DNA of 64,000 nt from Aselliscus stoliczkanus. Taxonomy: Eukaryota; Chordata; Mammalia; Chiroptera; Hipposideridae. Below the pieces are notes generated by a model. It did no database searches. It saw only the letters and a program-made list of their open reading frames with translations, and was not told the origin of the DNA. Numbering within the stretch: position 1 is the first letter of the stretch; every line of letters starts with the position of its first letter. Positions 33,430 to 45,099 of the stretch are shown one piece after another. The stretch spans positions 54,155,001 to 54,219,000 of the forward strand of contig CM066732.1 of assembly GCA_033961575.1 (NCBI GenBank), read 5' to 3'. The position numbers and the translations under genes were made by a program.

Positions 33430-34165
33430 TATCCAGAAACTCAGTTCCAAAACTGGCTTTTAAACACGGCCGTAAATACAGGCCTAAGCCGGCGGTGCAG
33501 GAGGACGCTGAGCTCCGCCCCTCCCACGCGCAACCTGCAAACAGCCGCGCACAGGGAGCCGGCACCCCGCACGCGGCGCTGAGGCACAGCTTCTGACCAC
33601 AAACCAGACAAGGAGACCCACCAGAGATGCTGGCGAGGGGGCCCCCCACCCCCGGGCGTGGAAGGACCGAGAGCAACAGCGGGGGCGCCTACCTGCAGCT
33701 CCCGAGGCAGCGCACCCGCAGCTACACGGCCTGGGCCTTGGCCTCCGCAAGGAGTGCAGGACGGCAGGGCGTGCTGCTCCGGGCCACGCGGGCCCCACCC
33801 CACCTGCCTCCAGGGCCTCGGGCCCGGGCCGGAAGTCCTCGCTCAGGGCCCGGGAGCCGGAAGTCCTCTCTCAGGGCCCGGGGCCGGAAGTCCTCGCTCA
33901 GGGCCCGGGGCCGGAAGTCCTCGCTCAGGGCCCGGGAGCCGGAAGTCCTCGCTCAGGGCCCGGGGCCGGAAGTCCTCGCTCAGGGCTCAGGGCCGGAAGT
34001 CCTCGCTCAGGGCCCTGGGCCGGAAGTCCTCGCTCAGGGCCCGGGAGCCGGAAGTCCTCGCTCAGGGCCCGGGGCCGGAAGTCCTCGCTCAGGGCTCAGG
34101 TGCGGGAAGGCCCGCTGGGGCCCAGGAGCCGGAAGTGCCTGCCAGCACCCCCGATGCGGTGAGTT
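33430..34165 (+). promoter_or_regulatory. CpG-rich island, possible promoter with first exon
   Basis: An abrupt CpG-rich block sits inside AT-rich DNA. It contains the ETS-core minisatellite, an isolated full ETS/GABPA-type CCGGAAGTGCC at 34129-34139, and a donor-like GCG|GTGAGT with GT at 34159. CpG islands with CCGGAAGTG sites and a nearby donor are usual for TATA-less promoters. The open frame across 33,627-34,172 arises from the 27-bp periodicity and has no known domain. A transcript is inferred, not shown. Confidence 0.45.
33815..34140. repeat. 27-28 bp minisatellite with an ETS core in nearly every unit
   Basis: The unit is GGAAGTCCTCGCTCAGGGCC plus 'cgg(ga/g)gcc'. Perfect CCGGAAGT cores start at 33829, 33857, 33884, 33911, 33939, 33966, 33993, 34020, 34048 and 34075, spaced 27 or 28 bp. 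A degenerate unit (GCGGGAAGG) lies at about 34103, and a further perfect core at 34129 has the extended CCGGAAGTG form. The 28-bp units carry 'gggagcc' where the 27-bp units carry 'ggggcc'. Confidence 0.95.
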
Positions 34166-34167
34166 TG

Positions 34168-35320
34168 TGTGAAAAAGACACACAAAGGATTCCTGCCCGT
34201 GTGGAACTTACAGTCTAGTCAGTAAACAGACAATAAATAGAAACGTAAAATGTGATCTCTAGGGGAATAGCATAGCAGGGAAGAGCAGAAGACGTAATTA
34301 AAGTAAAGGAGACAGGACCTGTCACGATATTACAGTCAGGATCTGAAAAGAGTGTGAAGACGGTGAGGAGCGAGCCACATGGCCACGCAGAGGGAGCCGG
34401 TCCCGGCGCAGAGGCCCGGCGGCAGCAGCCAGGCCGGCCCCGAGCAGGGCCAGTTAGCCAGGGAGGAGAGTAGGGACGAGGCAGGACGGCTGCGGCCTTA
34501 GCTATTGCAGGCGCTTCAGCCTTTGCTCTGCATGGCGAGAAGCAATGGGAATGCTGGAGAGAGGAGGCGTAATGCAGTCAGCCTGGAGTAGGCTGCAGAG
34601 GGAAAGGGCTACCGTGAGAAACCCTGTGCAATCACCCACGTTAGCGATGAGATGCGGGTAGGAAACTTCGGTTATACTGTAAAGGCCAAGCTGACAACAT
34701 GTGCTGAAAGACCGTATTTGGGGTACTCTCAAAAAGAGTAGGCAAACTTAAATCTGAGAAATTTGGCCTGAGGAGGTGGGAGGACGGAGCTGGCACCAAC
34801 TGACACGGAGAAGATTGCCGGGGAAGCAGTTTGTGCAGGGCGGTTGGAGGCAGGAGTTCTGTTTTGGACATGCCGAGTTTGAGATGCTATTAGACATCTA
34901 TGTGAACGTGGAGGTATAATTCTTCAGCTCAGAGGAGAAGTCTCTGAGGAGATGATAACTAGGAATCTGTCACTATATAGAGGATATTTGAAGTCATGGA
35001 ACTAAATGCAATCATTGATGGAGAAAATGTCAATATGAGAGAGAAAATTTGTAAACACTTCACCTGGAGACATTCCAGGTTTAGCCATCAAGGAAACAAG
35101 AAGAAAATGGCCAAGGGATCTCAGAAGTAAACAGCCGTAAGGTAGAAGAAAACCTAGAAGAGTCTGGTTTTCTTGGAAAACAAGTGAATAAAGATGGAGG
35201 AAAAATCTTCAAATATTGCAAATAGGACAAGTGAGATGAAGAGTCATCACTGACAACTTCGCCTGTGTAGGTCATTAGCAATTTCAGTGTAGCTATGGAA
35301 ACAAAAGAACTGAAAACAGA
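34168..35320 (+). repeat. Ancient mammalian interspersed repeat, family not named
   Basis: It follows in order a very common mammalian repeat: 'gtggaacttacagtctagtc' then 'agacaataaatag', later 'ctgttttggacatgccgagt' with 'ttgagatgctattagacatc', then 'gaagtcatggaactaaatgc', and near the end 'aggaaaaatcttcaaatatt'. I recognise the pattern but cannot name the family with confidence. A GC-rich patch near 34,380-34,500 is part of it. Confidence 0.5.
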
Positions 35321-35329
35321 ATATATCAA

Positions 35330-35640
35330 TGATTTTTATAGAGTTTTGCTGTTAAATCAAGTACTTAGCAAGGTTCACCAACTTCCCCACAGAAAAACTT
35401 TAATGTATTGTCTAATATTACAGAATTTACAATGAGGGAGCCAGGCTCTTGTGTTTGAGTCATCCACTGCATAGCACCTTTAAGGAATGATGAAAATCAC
35501 AAAGGGGCAATTAAAATAATTGAGACCACGTTGCTTCCCACCGATCTCAATTATGTTAAGTATATTGTTTACATACAATAAATTAGAAGTTTCCTATGTT
35601 ACTTTTGATATCAACACAAAAATTAAACATTCATTTATTC
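35330..35640. other. AT-rich, nothing recognised
   Basis: AT-rich DNA without a gene or named repeat. Confidence 0.35.
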
Positions 35641-35649
35641 TTTTTATTT

Positions 35650-37100
35650 TCAAAAATATTTGTTAAGATTTCTAGTTCCAGGAATGGTGCAAATCTTCCC
35701 ACAGGTAGAAATTATAAACTCTAGGGAAGGAAATATAAAGCATGGCTACTTGAGGGAACTGGGAAATAAGCAAAAGCAGGCAGAACCCAGAGAGATGTTT
35801 CCTTTGAAATAACAGAACCACAGAAAGTGAGGCCCATAAGCATACAACTTTGCCACGGAGGTACAATCTGAAAGCTGTAGTCACGTGATTTGATATGTCA
35901 AAGAAGGGAGTTTGAAACCGCCAGGTGGCTAGAAATTGAAGGGGGGAGTCCTTTGAAGGAAGAAGCTACTGAGAAAGGGAAGTCCCCAAATCTGCCTATA
36001 AACTCCTCCCCAACTCTTGGCTCTTCCCTCAACTGTATATGAATGGTGGAGACTCCAAAAAGCACAGGAAGAAAACAGCTGGAAGGCTGAAAAACTGACC
36101 CAATATGGCAGCTCCTGCCCAGTGCAGGGGAGACAGAGTTTGGAGTTTGTGTCCCAGAAACTACTCTAAGTAGTAGTTTTACTGTGTGCTTCAGTAACTA
36201 CTCTAAGCATTTCATTGAAACCCTAGAAAGACTAAGCCTTAGGAGTAAAAATTCTGCCCCAATATTAAGGGGTACTCCCTAGGTCTAAGGGTAAAACAAA
36301 GCAGACCTGCCCAAACAGAGTGTAAAACCAAGCCTCCAACAACTCAGGTTGGCCTGCTAGTAGTTTAATTGCCTGGTGAAACAAAACTCAGCACTCTTCA
36401 GAGAAAGACAACAGAATTCAGAGTCTCTGCAACATATCATTCACAATGAGTGGCCACGGGGACCTCAGCTGGGGGAGCTGGACCCTATGCCCCGATCCTC
36501 CTCAGCTATGGAGGGATGTGTATGGAGCCCCTGGGCAGTGTGGCTTTCCTCGTGAACAGAGATCCTCCTGGCAAAACTTTACACTACTGATGAGGAAACA
36601 GACCAGTCTAGGCATATGGTCAAGCTCTAAGACCCAATCGTGAGGACTCTGAGAATTCGTCAGGGGGAAGCGACAGCCAAGATAGAAGCACAAGATCCAG
36701 CAAGCTGAGCCAGGAGGAGGGAAAAGCAGATCAAATGCTTGAAGGGGAGAGAGAACATGGGTGCAGCTGGAACAAGATACCTGGGAAGAGGGGGCGGGGA
36801 GGGATTGGTAAGAAACAAGGCAGAGACAGGCAGATTATAAAGGGCCTGGTCCAAGCTGGATTTGCCCTGAGAGTGATGGGCTACCAACAAAGAGTTTCAA
36901 GAATAACAGCAATATCATCAAAATATTAGTGTCAAAATACTCTCCTGACTTAAGCAATGAGTCAGTCAGTCTGGAGAAAATGAAGTCTGAGTGTCCAGAT
37001 TCCATAAGAAACTGAGTCATTGGTCCAGAGCTCAGCAGAAAGGTTAGGGTGATACGGAGTCTTCAAAGATTCTACTGAGAATAACTGAAACCTTGGAAGT
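35650..37100 (+). mobile_element. Ancient L1M 5'-UTR / HAL1-like remnant
   Basis: It contains typical old L1 leader strings: 'agatttctagttccaggaat', 'atatggcagctcctgcccag', 'taaaaccaagcctccaacaa' and 'gaaagacaacagaattcaga'. The same kind of sequence recurs at 49,310-50,500. It is decayed and non-coding. Confidence 0.5.
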
Positions 37101-37317
37101 AAATCAGAAACTCAGGGAGCAACAAGAAACAAAAAGACCCAAGGAAGAGACCTGAGGGCCACCAGCATTCAGGCCTACTTGGTTACTGCAGTAACCCATG
37201 CAGTATCGCCCTGGCAGTAACATATTTTATAGTGCAGTTGGTCTAAATTAATGAATCTTCCAATGCCAAGTTCACTTAATTGGTTTTGATTTCTTCACCT
37301 GTTTTAATAATCTTCTA

Positions 37318-37458
37318 GAACAGTTGTTCTCAATCATGAGGCATTTGGCAATGTCTGGAGGCATTTTGGTTGTCACAGCTGGGGGGATGCTATGCCATCT
37401 AGTGAGCAGAGGCCAGAGATGCTGGTAACCTCCCTGCAATGCACAAGACAGACAGACA

Positions 37459-37498
<40 letters not shown>

Positions 37499-37548
37499 TT
37501 ATCCAGCCCCAAATGGCAGTCATCCCAAGATTGAGAAACCCTCTCCTA
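37318..37548 (+). mobile_element. MER20 (hAT-Charlie), interrupted by (CA)n
   Basis: It contains 'gttgttctcaatcatgaggc', 'ggcaatgtctggaggcattt', 'tggttgtcacagctgggggg' and 'tgcaatgcacaagacaga'. It ends 'ttgagaaaccct', the inverted terminal repeat of MER20. A CA run has expanded inside. Confidence 0.85.
37446..37496. repeat. (GACA)n(CA)n microsatellite
   Basis: GACA units lead into about 18 CA dinucleotides (37461-37496), inside the MER20 copy. Confidence 0.95.
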
Positions 37549-37549
37549 G

Positions 37550-38385
37550 AAGCACACTGGCCACCAGAGGCCTTCTGGTCCGTGGGGCCTTTGTTCCCAG
37601 GCATTCCTGAGAGAGGCCCCCAGTCTCTAAAGCTGACCTTAAAGAACCCTCGAATCTACAGGAATCATCACATAACTCGGTGAAGCTGAACTCTGAAAGC
37701 ACAGAGTCGCACAGATTCGGGGAGATACAGGAACTGGAGCTCTGATCTGTGACTTAAATATAGGAGCGCTAACTAGAGAAACACGGGCAGCAGTGCTTGA
37801 GCTCCATGAGGCCATGAACACAAGCCAATTACAGCTGTGTATCAGACAGACACTGCCGGACCAGGAGCTGCTGACCCGTTCATGACCAGAATGGCCTCTC
37901 AAGTCTTGGGAGAAATGGTCAATCAGCACTATTGACTGCTGCTTTTGCTTCTGTTAATGAGATAAGTGGGGATCATATGATCAAAGGCTTAAGGAGTAGC
38001 TGATGACCTCATTTTCTGACTACATTGATGTAGTTGCTGTGCTGTCCAAAGCAGCGAGGGGTGATGTGGAATTTACCTGGAGCTGAGCCCCATGCTCGCT
38101 TTGTTTCCCAGAAGTCAACTTCCTACTGTCTTGAGCCCCTGCTCTGCCCCAAAACCAGGGCTGGTGCTGGGTGGGACTCAACTGAAGCACAGGACCAAGG
38201 CCTGAGCCAAAGTTCCATTTAGCCTGGGGTGCTGATAGGGGTGAGCACATGTGGCATATGGTGAGACAGGGGGCCAAAACTCTATTTAGGTGGAGACCCA
38301 AAGAGCCTCCCAAAGGTGTGTGTGTGTGTGGGGGGGGTGGCGGTGAGAAAGAATACGAAAGAATTACCCAAATGAGCCAGGCCAG
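37550..38385. other. No gene seen; short (GT)n/G run at about 38,318-38,338
   Basis: Mixed sequence without recognised exons. Confidence 0.4.
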
Positions 38386-38387
38386 GC

Positions 38388-38545
38388 TACTTCCCTACTC
38401 ACACTGCGGCCCGCCTCCCAGCAGTGTCAGCTTCAGCTGGAAACTTAGAAATGCAGCTCAGGTCCCACCCCCACCTCTGACCCAGCAACTTGGAACCTGC
38501 ATTTTCACAAGATCTCCAGGTGCAGTTGGGAGGCACTGATTTTGC
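38388..38545 (-). mobile_element. MER5A-like hAT remnant
   Basis: It contains 'cttagaaatgcagctcaggt' then 'ctctgacccagcaacttgga' and 'ttcacaagatctccaggtgc', matching the MER5A order. Confidence 0.65.
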
Positions 38546-38549
38546 CCTG

Positions 38550-41025
38550 GGTTGAGGGAGGATGGGTGAGGAAGTCAGGTACAAGTGGCTACTACCAGGC
38601 TGTCTCCGCGCTTGGCTTCTCGGGTCCATGCCTAAATGCTTGGCACCCACAAGAGAACTGTATCACTGAAGCTCTACCGCCTGGATGGGGAAGGAAAGGC
38701 ACAGGACTTTGGTACCCCGAGAGCTCATTACACAAATGGAGAGAGAGACGGCCTCTGCCATCCACAGCCTTGGCATCTCTCAGCCGACACCCAGGCCTTG
38801 TTCGGGCTCCTTAAACATCTGCTCCCCTCTCTCTGCAGATGACCCCCCAGTTGACCACAGCAATCAGATGAGAACACCTTCAACTCTCCTCGGCCAAAGT
38901 TGGAAGTGCACCTGGTCTCCTCCCACACAACCCTCACCAAGGGAGAAGGACCCCTCTTCCCATATGGGGTGACACCCCACAGCACTCCTCTGGGGTCCGG
39001 CACCTGCTCCTTAGAGACCATGCCATGTCACTTACAGCCTCTCTCCTGGCTCTGTCCTCTCGGCATTGAAGCATGCTGAATTCTCTTCCAGATTTATTCT
39101 GAAAAAAGAAGGGGAACCCCATCCATCCCCCATGTCCTCGAGTTACTACCTTGGGGGGCCATGTTGACTTCAAAATAACCTGTTTGTTACAATATTCCAA
39201 AGATACAGAAAAATGTGTACTCACTACCCAGACTGAACAATTCTTAAACTCGTCCATATTTGTTCCACATATATTTGTATTTCCAAAATAAAACATTATA
39301 GTGATGACTGGACCTTCCAAGTGCAGTGACCGGCACCCAACAGAAGTGCCATGCTGATTCCTTGAAATGAGCTGTTGTTAGAGGAGTGCCCTGGACTCTG
39401 GTTGTCATCATCACGGTGCCTGTCAAGGGACAGTGGCAGACGGGGCTGGAACGGCTGCGAATCCTGCCTGCTGGAGAAGTGGTCATCAGAAGCAGAGGCG
39501 GGTTGCCAGCTGGACACAGCTATCCAGGCGCATCAGTGGCCAAGCTCAGCAGACACGGCAGGCTGGTGGGAACAGCGGATCCAGTGAGAGAGCTGGGCTG
39601 GAAGTGGAAGCAAATGGCAGACAGCTCTAGATACCTGCTCACCCTCGTTTGTGAACAAGGATGAGCCACCCCCTGGAGCCTCCTAGAAACCCTGAGTGAC
39701 CGTCTGCAGAGAACTGGAGCTCGGAGGTAGCAGCAGAGCCGACACAGTGCAGTGGAGTGTGTGGTTCCATTGTATCCGCAGACCATGTGAGGCCTGGGAA
39801 ACCCAGTTTATACCCAGACAGATAGGACACTACCCCGGGCCCTCAATGAGCTTACTAACTAGTAGAAGAAAGAGCAAGTGATGGAAATACTAACTTCACA
39901 GGATGAGAAGTCTACGAAACTAAGCTACCTGAGCCCTGGTGACACACACGCAGGGAGAAAGGCACTCCTCACAGGGGAAAGAGCCCCGCACAGCTGCTCC
40001 CGCTGGCCCTGCCCAGGAGTCGGCGCGACAGCAAGTGGGCAAGGGCAGGCGGAGCTGCTGGCTGCGCTCACTTCTGTTTCTACCCCATTCTATAAGCTTG
40101 TTTCATCTTTAGATTATTTATGTTATTTTCTAGTCTTCACCTGGGCCATGCTGCTTCTCAGTTGGAGAAGCACAAAGCGGAAGCTTTGGGGATGAGGGGA
40201 ATGGTGAGAGCAAAGCCTGGGACACACGAGGCCCACTGAGGTGGCCTTTTGTGTCAAACCAAGAGTTTGGACTCTCCCGGAGGGCAAAGCAGAATCCTCC
40301 CATGACTAAGTTCCCCAGAGTTTTTGTCACGCTGTAGAGTCAGTGGTCTCTGACAGAAGCCCCAGACTCAACACTTGAGGTCCAAGAATGTAAGGTAATG
40401 AGTGGACCAGCCAACAATGAGGAGATGGTCTGTGTCCTGTCTAAAGGGGACAGAGCTTCCCTGAGCCTACTTTTTATCAGATTTCTGATTTTCTAAGAAA
40501 GACCACCAAAGAAAGTCTAGCTTTTAAAACATTGACTCAAAACTCTTTTTTAACTCATTGAGGACAAATGGAGCACTCTGAGTTTATCAAATTGTGACTT
40601 CTGGCCTAGAAACTGAGAGTAGGTGAATACCCCAAGCCTACCCAGCTAGGGGCCCCTCTCTAGTGCCCTTTGGAGAGAATACCGTCACTGCCAAATCCAT
40701 CTTTTCTCTCACCTGCCCCCGGTCCGTTTGTGAAGTCAGTAAGTATGAATGTGCTCTCCTGAGTCGCCTCCAAGCGGGCCCTGTGGACCACACTGCACCC
40801 CTAGCCGTAGAGTCTCTTAGGAGAGGCACAGAGAAGAGAGAGAATACAACACAATGAAGAAAAGAACTAGCTGTTTCCAAGAATAGAGCCTTCACATCCC
40901 AGGGGGGCTGTACAAATTCCAGAGAAGAGACAATATGCCGCGAGGCAAGGTAAAGCTGTCTGTGGAATTAGGATGCCACATCCATCCCACCCAGGTACAT
41001 GCCCTTGAACTGGAGGTGTGAGCAT
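38550..41025. other. No gene seen; possible L1 3' piece at about 39,180-39,300
   Basis: At 39,180-39,300 the string 'aatgtgtactcactacccag' then 'actgaacaattcttaaactc' resembles an old L1 3' UTR. The remainder shows no recognised gene. Confidence 0.35.
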
Positions 41026-41029
41026 GGCA

Positions 41030-41560
41030 TCTATTTACAAATTAGGCCGTTGAAGGTGGCTCACAGCACTTGTCTCTTTTACTACTTGCTTCGGTATGTA
41101 TAATATTAGCAAACTGTCCCAATGGCTGGTAAATCATCTTTAATTCCTTTGGAACTCATCGAAGTAATGTTAACCATGATGGATTCCTGTGGTATTTAAA
41201 GAACTAGATTGTCAATTAGCTTTTATGAGATACATCACAGTCATCAACCTCGTATCAGACCTCCTTTTCAAAGAAGCCAGTTATTAAAATGTACAATAAT
41301 TTGCTTTTATTATAATTTACCTGAAAGGCAAAGCTAGTCTCCAAAATAATTTAAAGTTTTAAGTTGCAATCGAAGAGACCTTTTCCTCACAATGACTACA
41401 TAATGTATTGTCACCGTACTTGGTTAATTATTTTGCAGAGTATGAATTTCAGTTAATCGTTTCTTGCAAGGACCAAATAACATAGGTGCTTCCTAACAGC
41501 CTCTCCGGGAATAACTACTGTCCTTTCAGAAGCTAATTAATCAAGCCATGCTCTTACAAA
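41030..41560. other. Repeat-free AT-rich block rich in homeodomain-like cores
   Basis: No interspersed repeat is recognised here. ATTA/TAAT cores occur as TAATTCC (41141), CAATTAG (41213), TTAATTA (41424), AGTTAATCG (41451) and CTAATTAATC (41533), among others. Such blocks can be conserved developmental enhancers, but AT-rich DNA also produces these cores by chance. Function is unproven. Confidence 0.3.
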
Positions 41561-41564
41561 CCTA

Positions 41565-42222
41565 AGTGACTACCCACCAGGGTGAGAGTCCCCTGAGGCC
41601 TTCCTGCTCTTGGAAATCACCTGCCACAGTGTTGACCTTGGCAGAGAGAAGGGCAGTGAGTGAACTCCAGCTGGGCACACCACCCAGCATGGTCATCTGC
41701 TCGAGACCGCCTGGAACTTGCGAACCTCGGCCTCACTGCAGATGCCCTTCAGAACTTGCCCCGGGCTCCCTGCAGCTTGAGGAGACAAAGATAGATGGGC
41801 TCTGGCAGAAAAATGGGAGGATGAGCAAAGCCCAGGTGTGTTTGAATTCAATAAATAGTTACAAGTTTATTTAACCACCATTTGCCAAGGACTCGGGGAA
41901 AATCAAACCAGAGAACTACTGCCCCAGCCCTTCAGGGACATTCGGGCCAGGGATACAGGCAGACCCACCCAGGCCAAGGCCAAGATGAGTGGCGTTGGCA
42001 GCTAGGTGCTAGGCGGCCACGCCAAGTCTCACGCCTCCACCAGCAAATTTACCTCCTTACACTGCAGGTCACAGAATGTTGTCATTGTGTGCATCCCTTT
42101 CCCCAGGAGCCTGAATCCCTCAACACAAGGTCCATTCATTTCAATATCCACATCACTTATACAGTGCTGGACTCATCTTTGCTTAATGAAGAAATTAATA
42201 TAGTACTAACAACAATAAGTGA
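41565..42222. other. No gene seen
   Basis: Mixed composition; no repeat or exon recognised. Confidence 0.35.
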
Positions 42223-42224
42223 CA

Positions 42225-42480
42225 TTCAATGAGAGTATACTATAAGCAAGTCCTAGGCTGGATGCTCTACAGATACCTCACATAATTTCTCTAATAATCC
42301 TACAAGGGAAGTTCAAGGAAAGTATTATACTTCCCGTTTTCCAGATGAGAAAATTGAGGTTTGGGGAGACCAGAGTAATTTGCTCAAAGTCCCACAGCTA
42401 TTCAGTGGCAGAGCTAGCATTAGACCCTCAGGCTGACGAATTCCTAGGTTCACATTCCTGACCATTAAGCATCACTATTT
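42225..42480 (+). repeat. MIR SINE, near full length
   Basis: It contains 'gtatactataagcaagtcct', 'acctcacataatttctctaa', 'ttttccagatgagaaaattg' and 'aagtcccacagctattcagt', then 'gcagagctagcattagaccc'. This is the full MIR order. Confidence 0.85.
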
Positions 42481-42508
42481 CAATTTTAAAAATCCAGAAA
42501 GGCTTACA

Positions 42509-42511
<3 letters not shown>

Positions 42512-42591
<80 letters not shown>
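42512..42591. repeat. (CT)n(CA)n compound microsatellite
   Basis: CT repeats at 42512-42560 pass directly into CA repeats at 42561-42591. Confidence 0.97.
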
Positions 42592-42593
<2 letters not shown>

Positions 42594-42599
42594 TGATCC

Positions 42600-44005
42600 A
42601 TTCCAAACTGAGGCAGGAGGAGAACTGCAAAGTGTGCCATAAGATTCGGGCTGCTTTCTTCCAGGCGGTGACCCCTGAGCTGGTCTTTGAAGAGCGGGAG
42701 GGCTTTACCAGGCATCCCCACCTGGAGAAGGGCTAGACAGAAGGCCAGGAAAGGGAGGCTGCATGTTGGTGTGAGGGTGTGAGCAGGAGGAGTGGACAGT
42801 TGGGCCACCCCTCGGATCACTGTGGTTGATCCAATGGGGACCAAAGAAGCAAGTCCATTATCACCATCATGACTCGCTCACCAGCCCACTGATGTTAACT
42901 CAAGGGCAAGACAAGCGGAATCAGTGTACAAAATGATCCTTTTCCCCAGAGCACACCTGTGTGCAGAGGGGAGAGCGAGAGAGAGAGAGAGGAGCCTCTG
43001 GCTGGGGGAGATAACATTTGAGGTCTGATTTAAACCACCCATGTGTCAACAATTCTTGCTGATGGGCATCTCACAATGAATGTCCTAGGCTTGGTTTTAT
43101 CAAACCTCCTCCAGCCACAGCTCAGAATTATGTTGGGAGGAGGAGGAATGGGCAGGGAAGGGATTATCAGGAAAGGTGTGTAAATGGGACAGGCCAGGGC
43201 CCAGAACACCTGCACTTCATTTCTCAGTTTGTTTACATAGCCACAGTCCATTCTCTCGGATGCCCCAGAAAAGAAATCTGCTAGAGGACTGAATTCAAAG
43301 TATATTATATAAGCTAAACACAAATAAGTAACTTGGTTCTGGTGGGGGAGCCCCGCTAACCAATCATTTTGTCAAAATGAACTCCTTGTGGTTGAGTGGC
43401 ACCCCACCTTCCTTTCCTAAGATTACTTCGAGCTGCCTCTGGAATATTTATTGAGGAGACCTTTCATTATAAAGCAGCCAAGTACCAGTTACCTGAAATA
43501 TATGCAAGTTTTCAAAGTCTACATTCAAGGTTTAAAACCTTTTGCTTATGAAAAATGTCCTACCTGGCCTCTCCCTGTCTCATTTGGGAGATTAAACGGT
43601 AGCTATATAGTTGAACTGCTCTTCACTTGGCTCTGAAGAAGCCATTATCATTGAAATTCAAGACCCTTGATCTAAGGCGTCTTGGAGAACTATAGTATGC
43701 TACATACCATATATCAGAGTGTAGAGTACAATGCAAAATTAGTCTCTGTAAAGAGCTACAGGAGAAAGACTTATATGAAACAAAATATGATTGTCATAAC
43801 AACTGATCTGCATGGGTTATATGTATGTCACCCCGGAAGTCTGAGGTGTGGGTTACCCCAATCGGGAACAGCTAGAGATACTCAAGAGTACAGCAGGTGA
43901 GGTATTTTTTCCTGTTATAAAGATGAACTTTTCCTGTTGAGTGAACAATGCAGAAATGTAACTAAAGCAGAGGTAACCTCATTTTGGGAAGGACAAGGAG
44001 AATAA
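42600..44005. other. No gene seen
   Basis: Mixed sequence with a GA-rich patch near 42,972-42,992. No exon or named repeat is supported. Confidence 0.35.
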
Positions 44006-44007
44006 AA

Positions 44008-44010
<3 letters not shown>

Positions 44011-44038
<28 letters not shown>
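44011..44038. repeat. (GT)n microsatellite
   Basis: About 14 GT dinucleotides. Confidence 0.95.
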
Positions 44039-44384
44039 AGGGAAAGGATCAGGATGGGAAGTGCCCATGAGAAACAGTATTTTGCACAAACAGAATGCAG
44101 AATTCATAAGGTCATTTCACAACAAACAGTGACAAGGTTCTAAGCAGAAGGAAAGACAGAAAAAAATTAAAAGAGATAAAAAAGGGAACAGAGGTTCCAT
44201 CTGAGATGTCTGCCAGAAGAAATTATAACATTCTGATTTCAAAAGCTGTTGCAAGATTCTTTCTAAGGTTCTTGTCTCCTTTGCATCCTATGGAGCTGTT
44301 CAAATCTGTTCATTAACTAATAGATTACACTGGCAATACTGAGTATGTTTCCCTAAAAATATGCTGTCACCAGAGAGTGTTATT

Positions 44385-44570
44385 AAGCAGACCGTCTGCT
44401 ATAGAGTCACCAAAACACTTGTTAGAAATAGAGTCTTGAGCCTTCCCCAAACCTACTTAGTCAGAATCCCAATGGGTGGTGCCTGGGAATATGAGCTTTG
44501 AAAAGCGCATCTCCAGTGGTTTTTAGGTATGTTAAAGTTTGAGAAGTACTATCACACTGGACAACTAAGA
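44385..44570 (-). mobile_element. MER5A-like hAT remnant
   Basis: It contains 'cttagtcagaatcccaatgg', 'gcctgggaatatgagctttg' and 'aagtttgagaagtac', matching the MER5A order. Confidence 0.6.
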
Positions 44571-44689
44571 CCAACAAAGCAAATGTGGGATGTGGCCCCC
44601 ACCATCAAGAAGCATGCCGTCTAACTGAGGAGGTAATGCTTAGCAGTCAATGGGCGCCAGAGGAGCCTAAAGACAACACAGCTCAGAGT

Positions 44690-44905
44690 CCTCCAAGCAG
44701 CCTTCCCTGATCTCACCTTCCTGCCCCAGCCAAGTGCACCTTTCATTTTACTTGTAACTTTCAGATGATACCGTCTGTCTTCTACTTGGTATTTGTTTTT
44801 TGTGTGCTCCTCCCCTGCAACTTGAGTACCCTGAGAACAGGGCCCACTTCTGGTTTATCTCTGTAACTCGTGAGTGCTTGAATGGATGATGCAGGAATAC
44901 AGGGA
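44690..44905 (+). mobile_element. LINE L2 3' end
   Basis: 'gccttccctgatctcacctt', 'aacttgagtaccctgagaac' and 'agggcccacttctggtttat' then 'ctctgtaactcgtgagtgct' follow the conserved L2 3' end, finishing near 'tgaatggatga'. Confidence 0.75.
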
Positions 44906-45095
44906 GGGAGAGTGGGAAGAGCTACCAGGCCCCGTACTCAGCAGTGTCTTCCTAGAGGAGGGAAATCTCAATGAAATAACAGGATGTCACTAGAGAGGAA
45001 AGGCCACAGGTAGGTATGGAATAATTGCATAAACAAAGTGACAAGCAAAGGAAGAGAGCTGCATAGGATAAAGTCCAAATTTCTTAAATGTTCAG
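44906..45095. other. No feature recognised
   Basis: Short unassigned stretch between L2 and L1. Confidence 0.3.
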
Positions 45096-45099
45096 AGCA

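Noticed and set aside
33627..34218. Plus-strand frames of about 180 codons with RKSSLRARG-type repeats
   Set aside because: The 27-bp unit gives nine-residue periodicity. The frame shifts at 28-bp units, and no domain is present.
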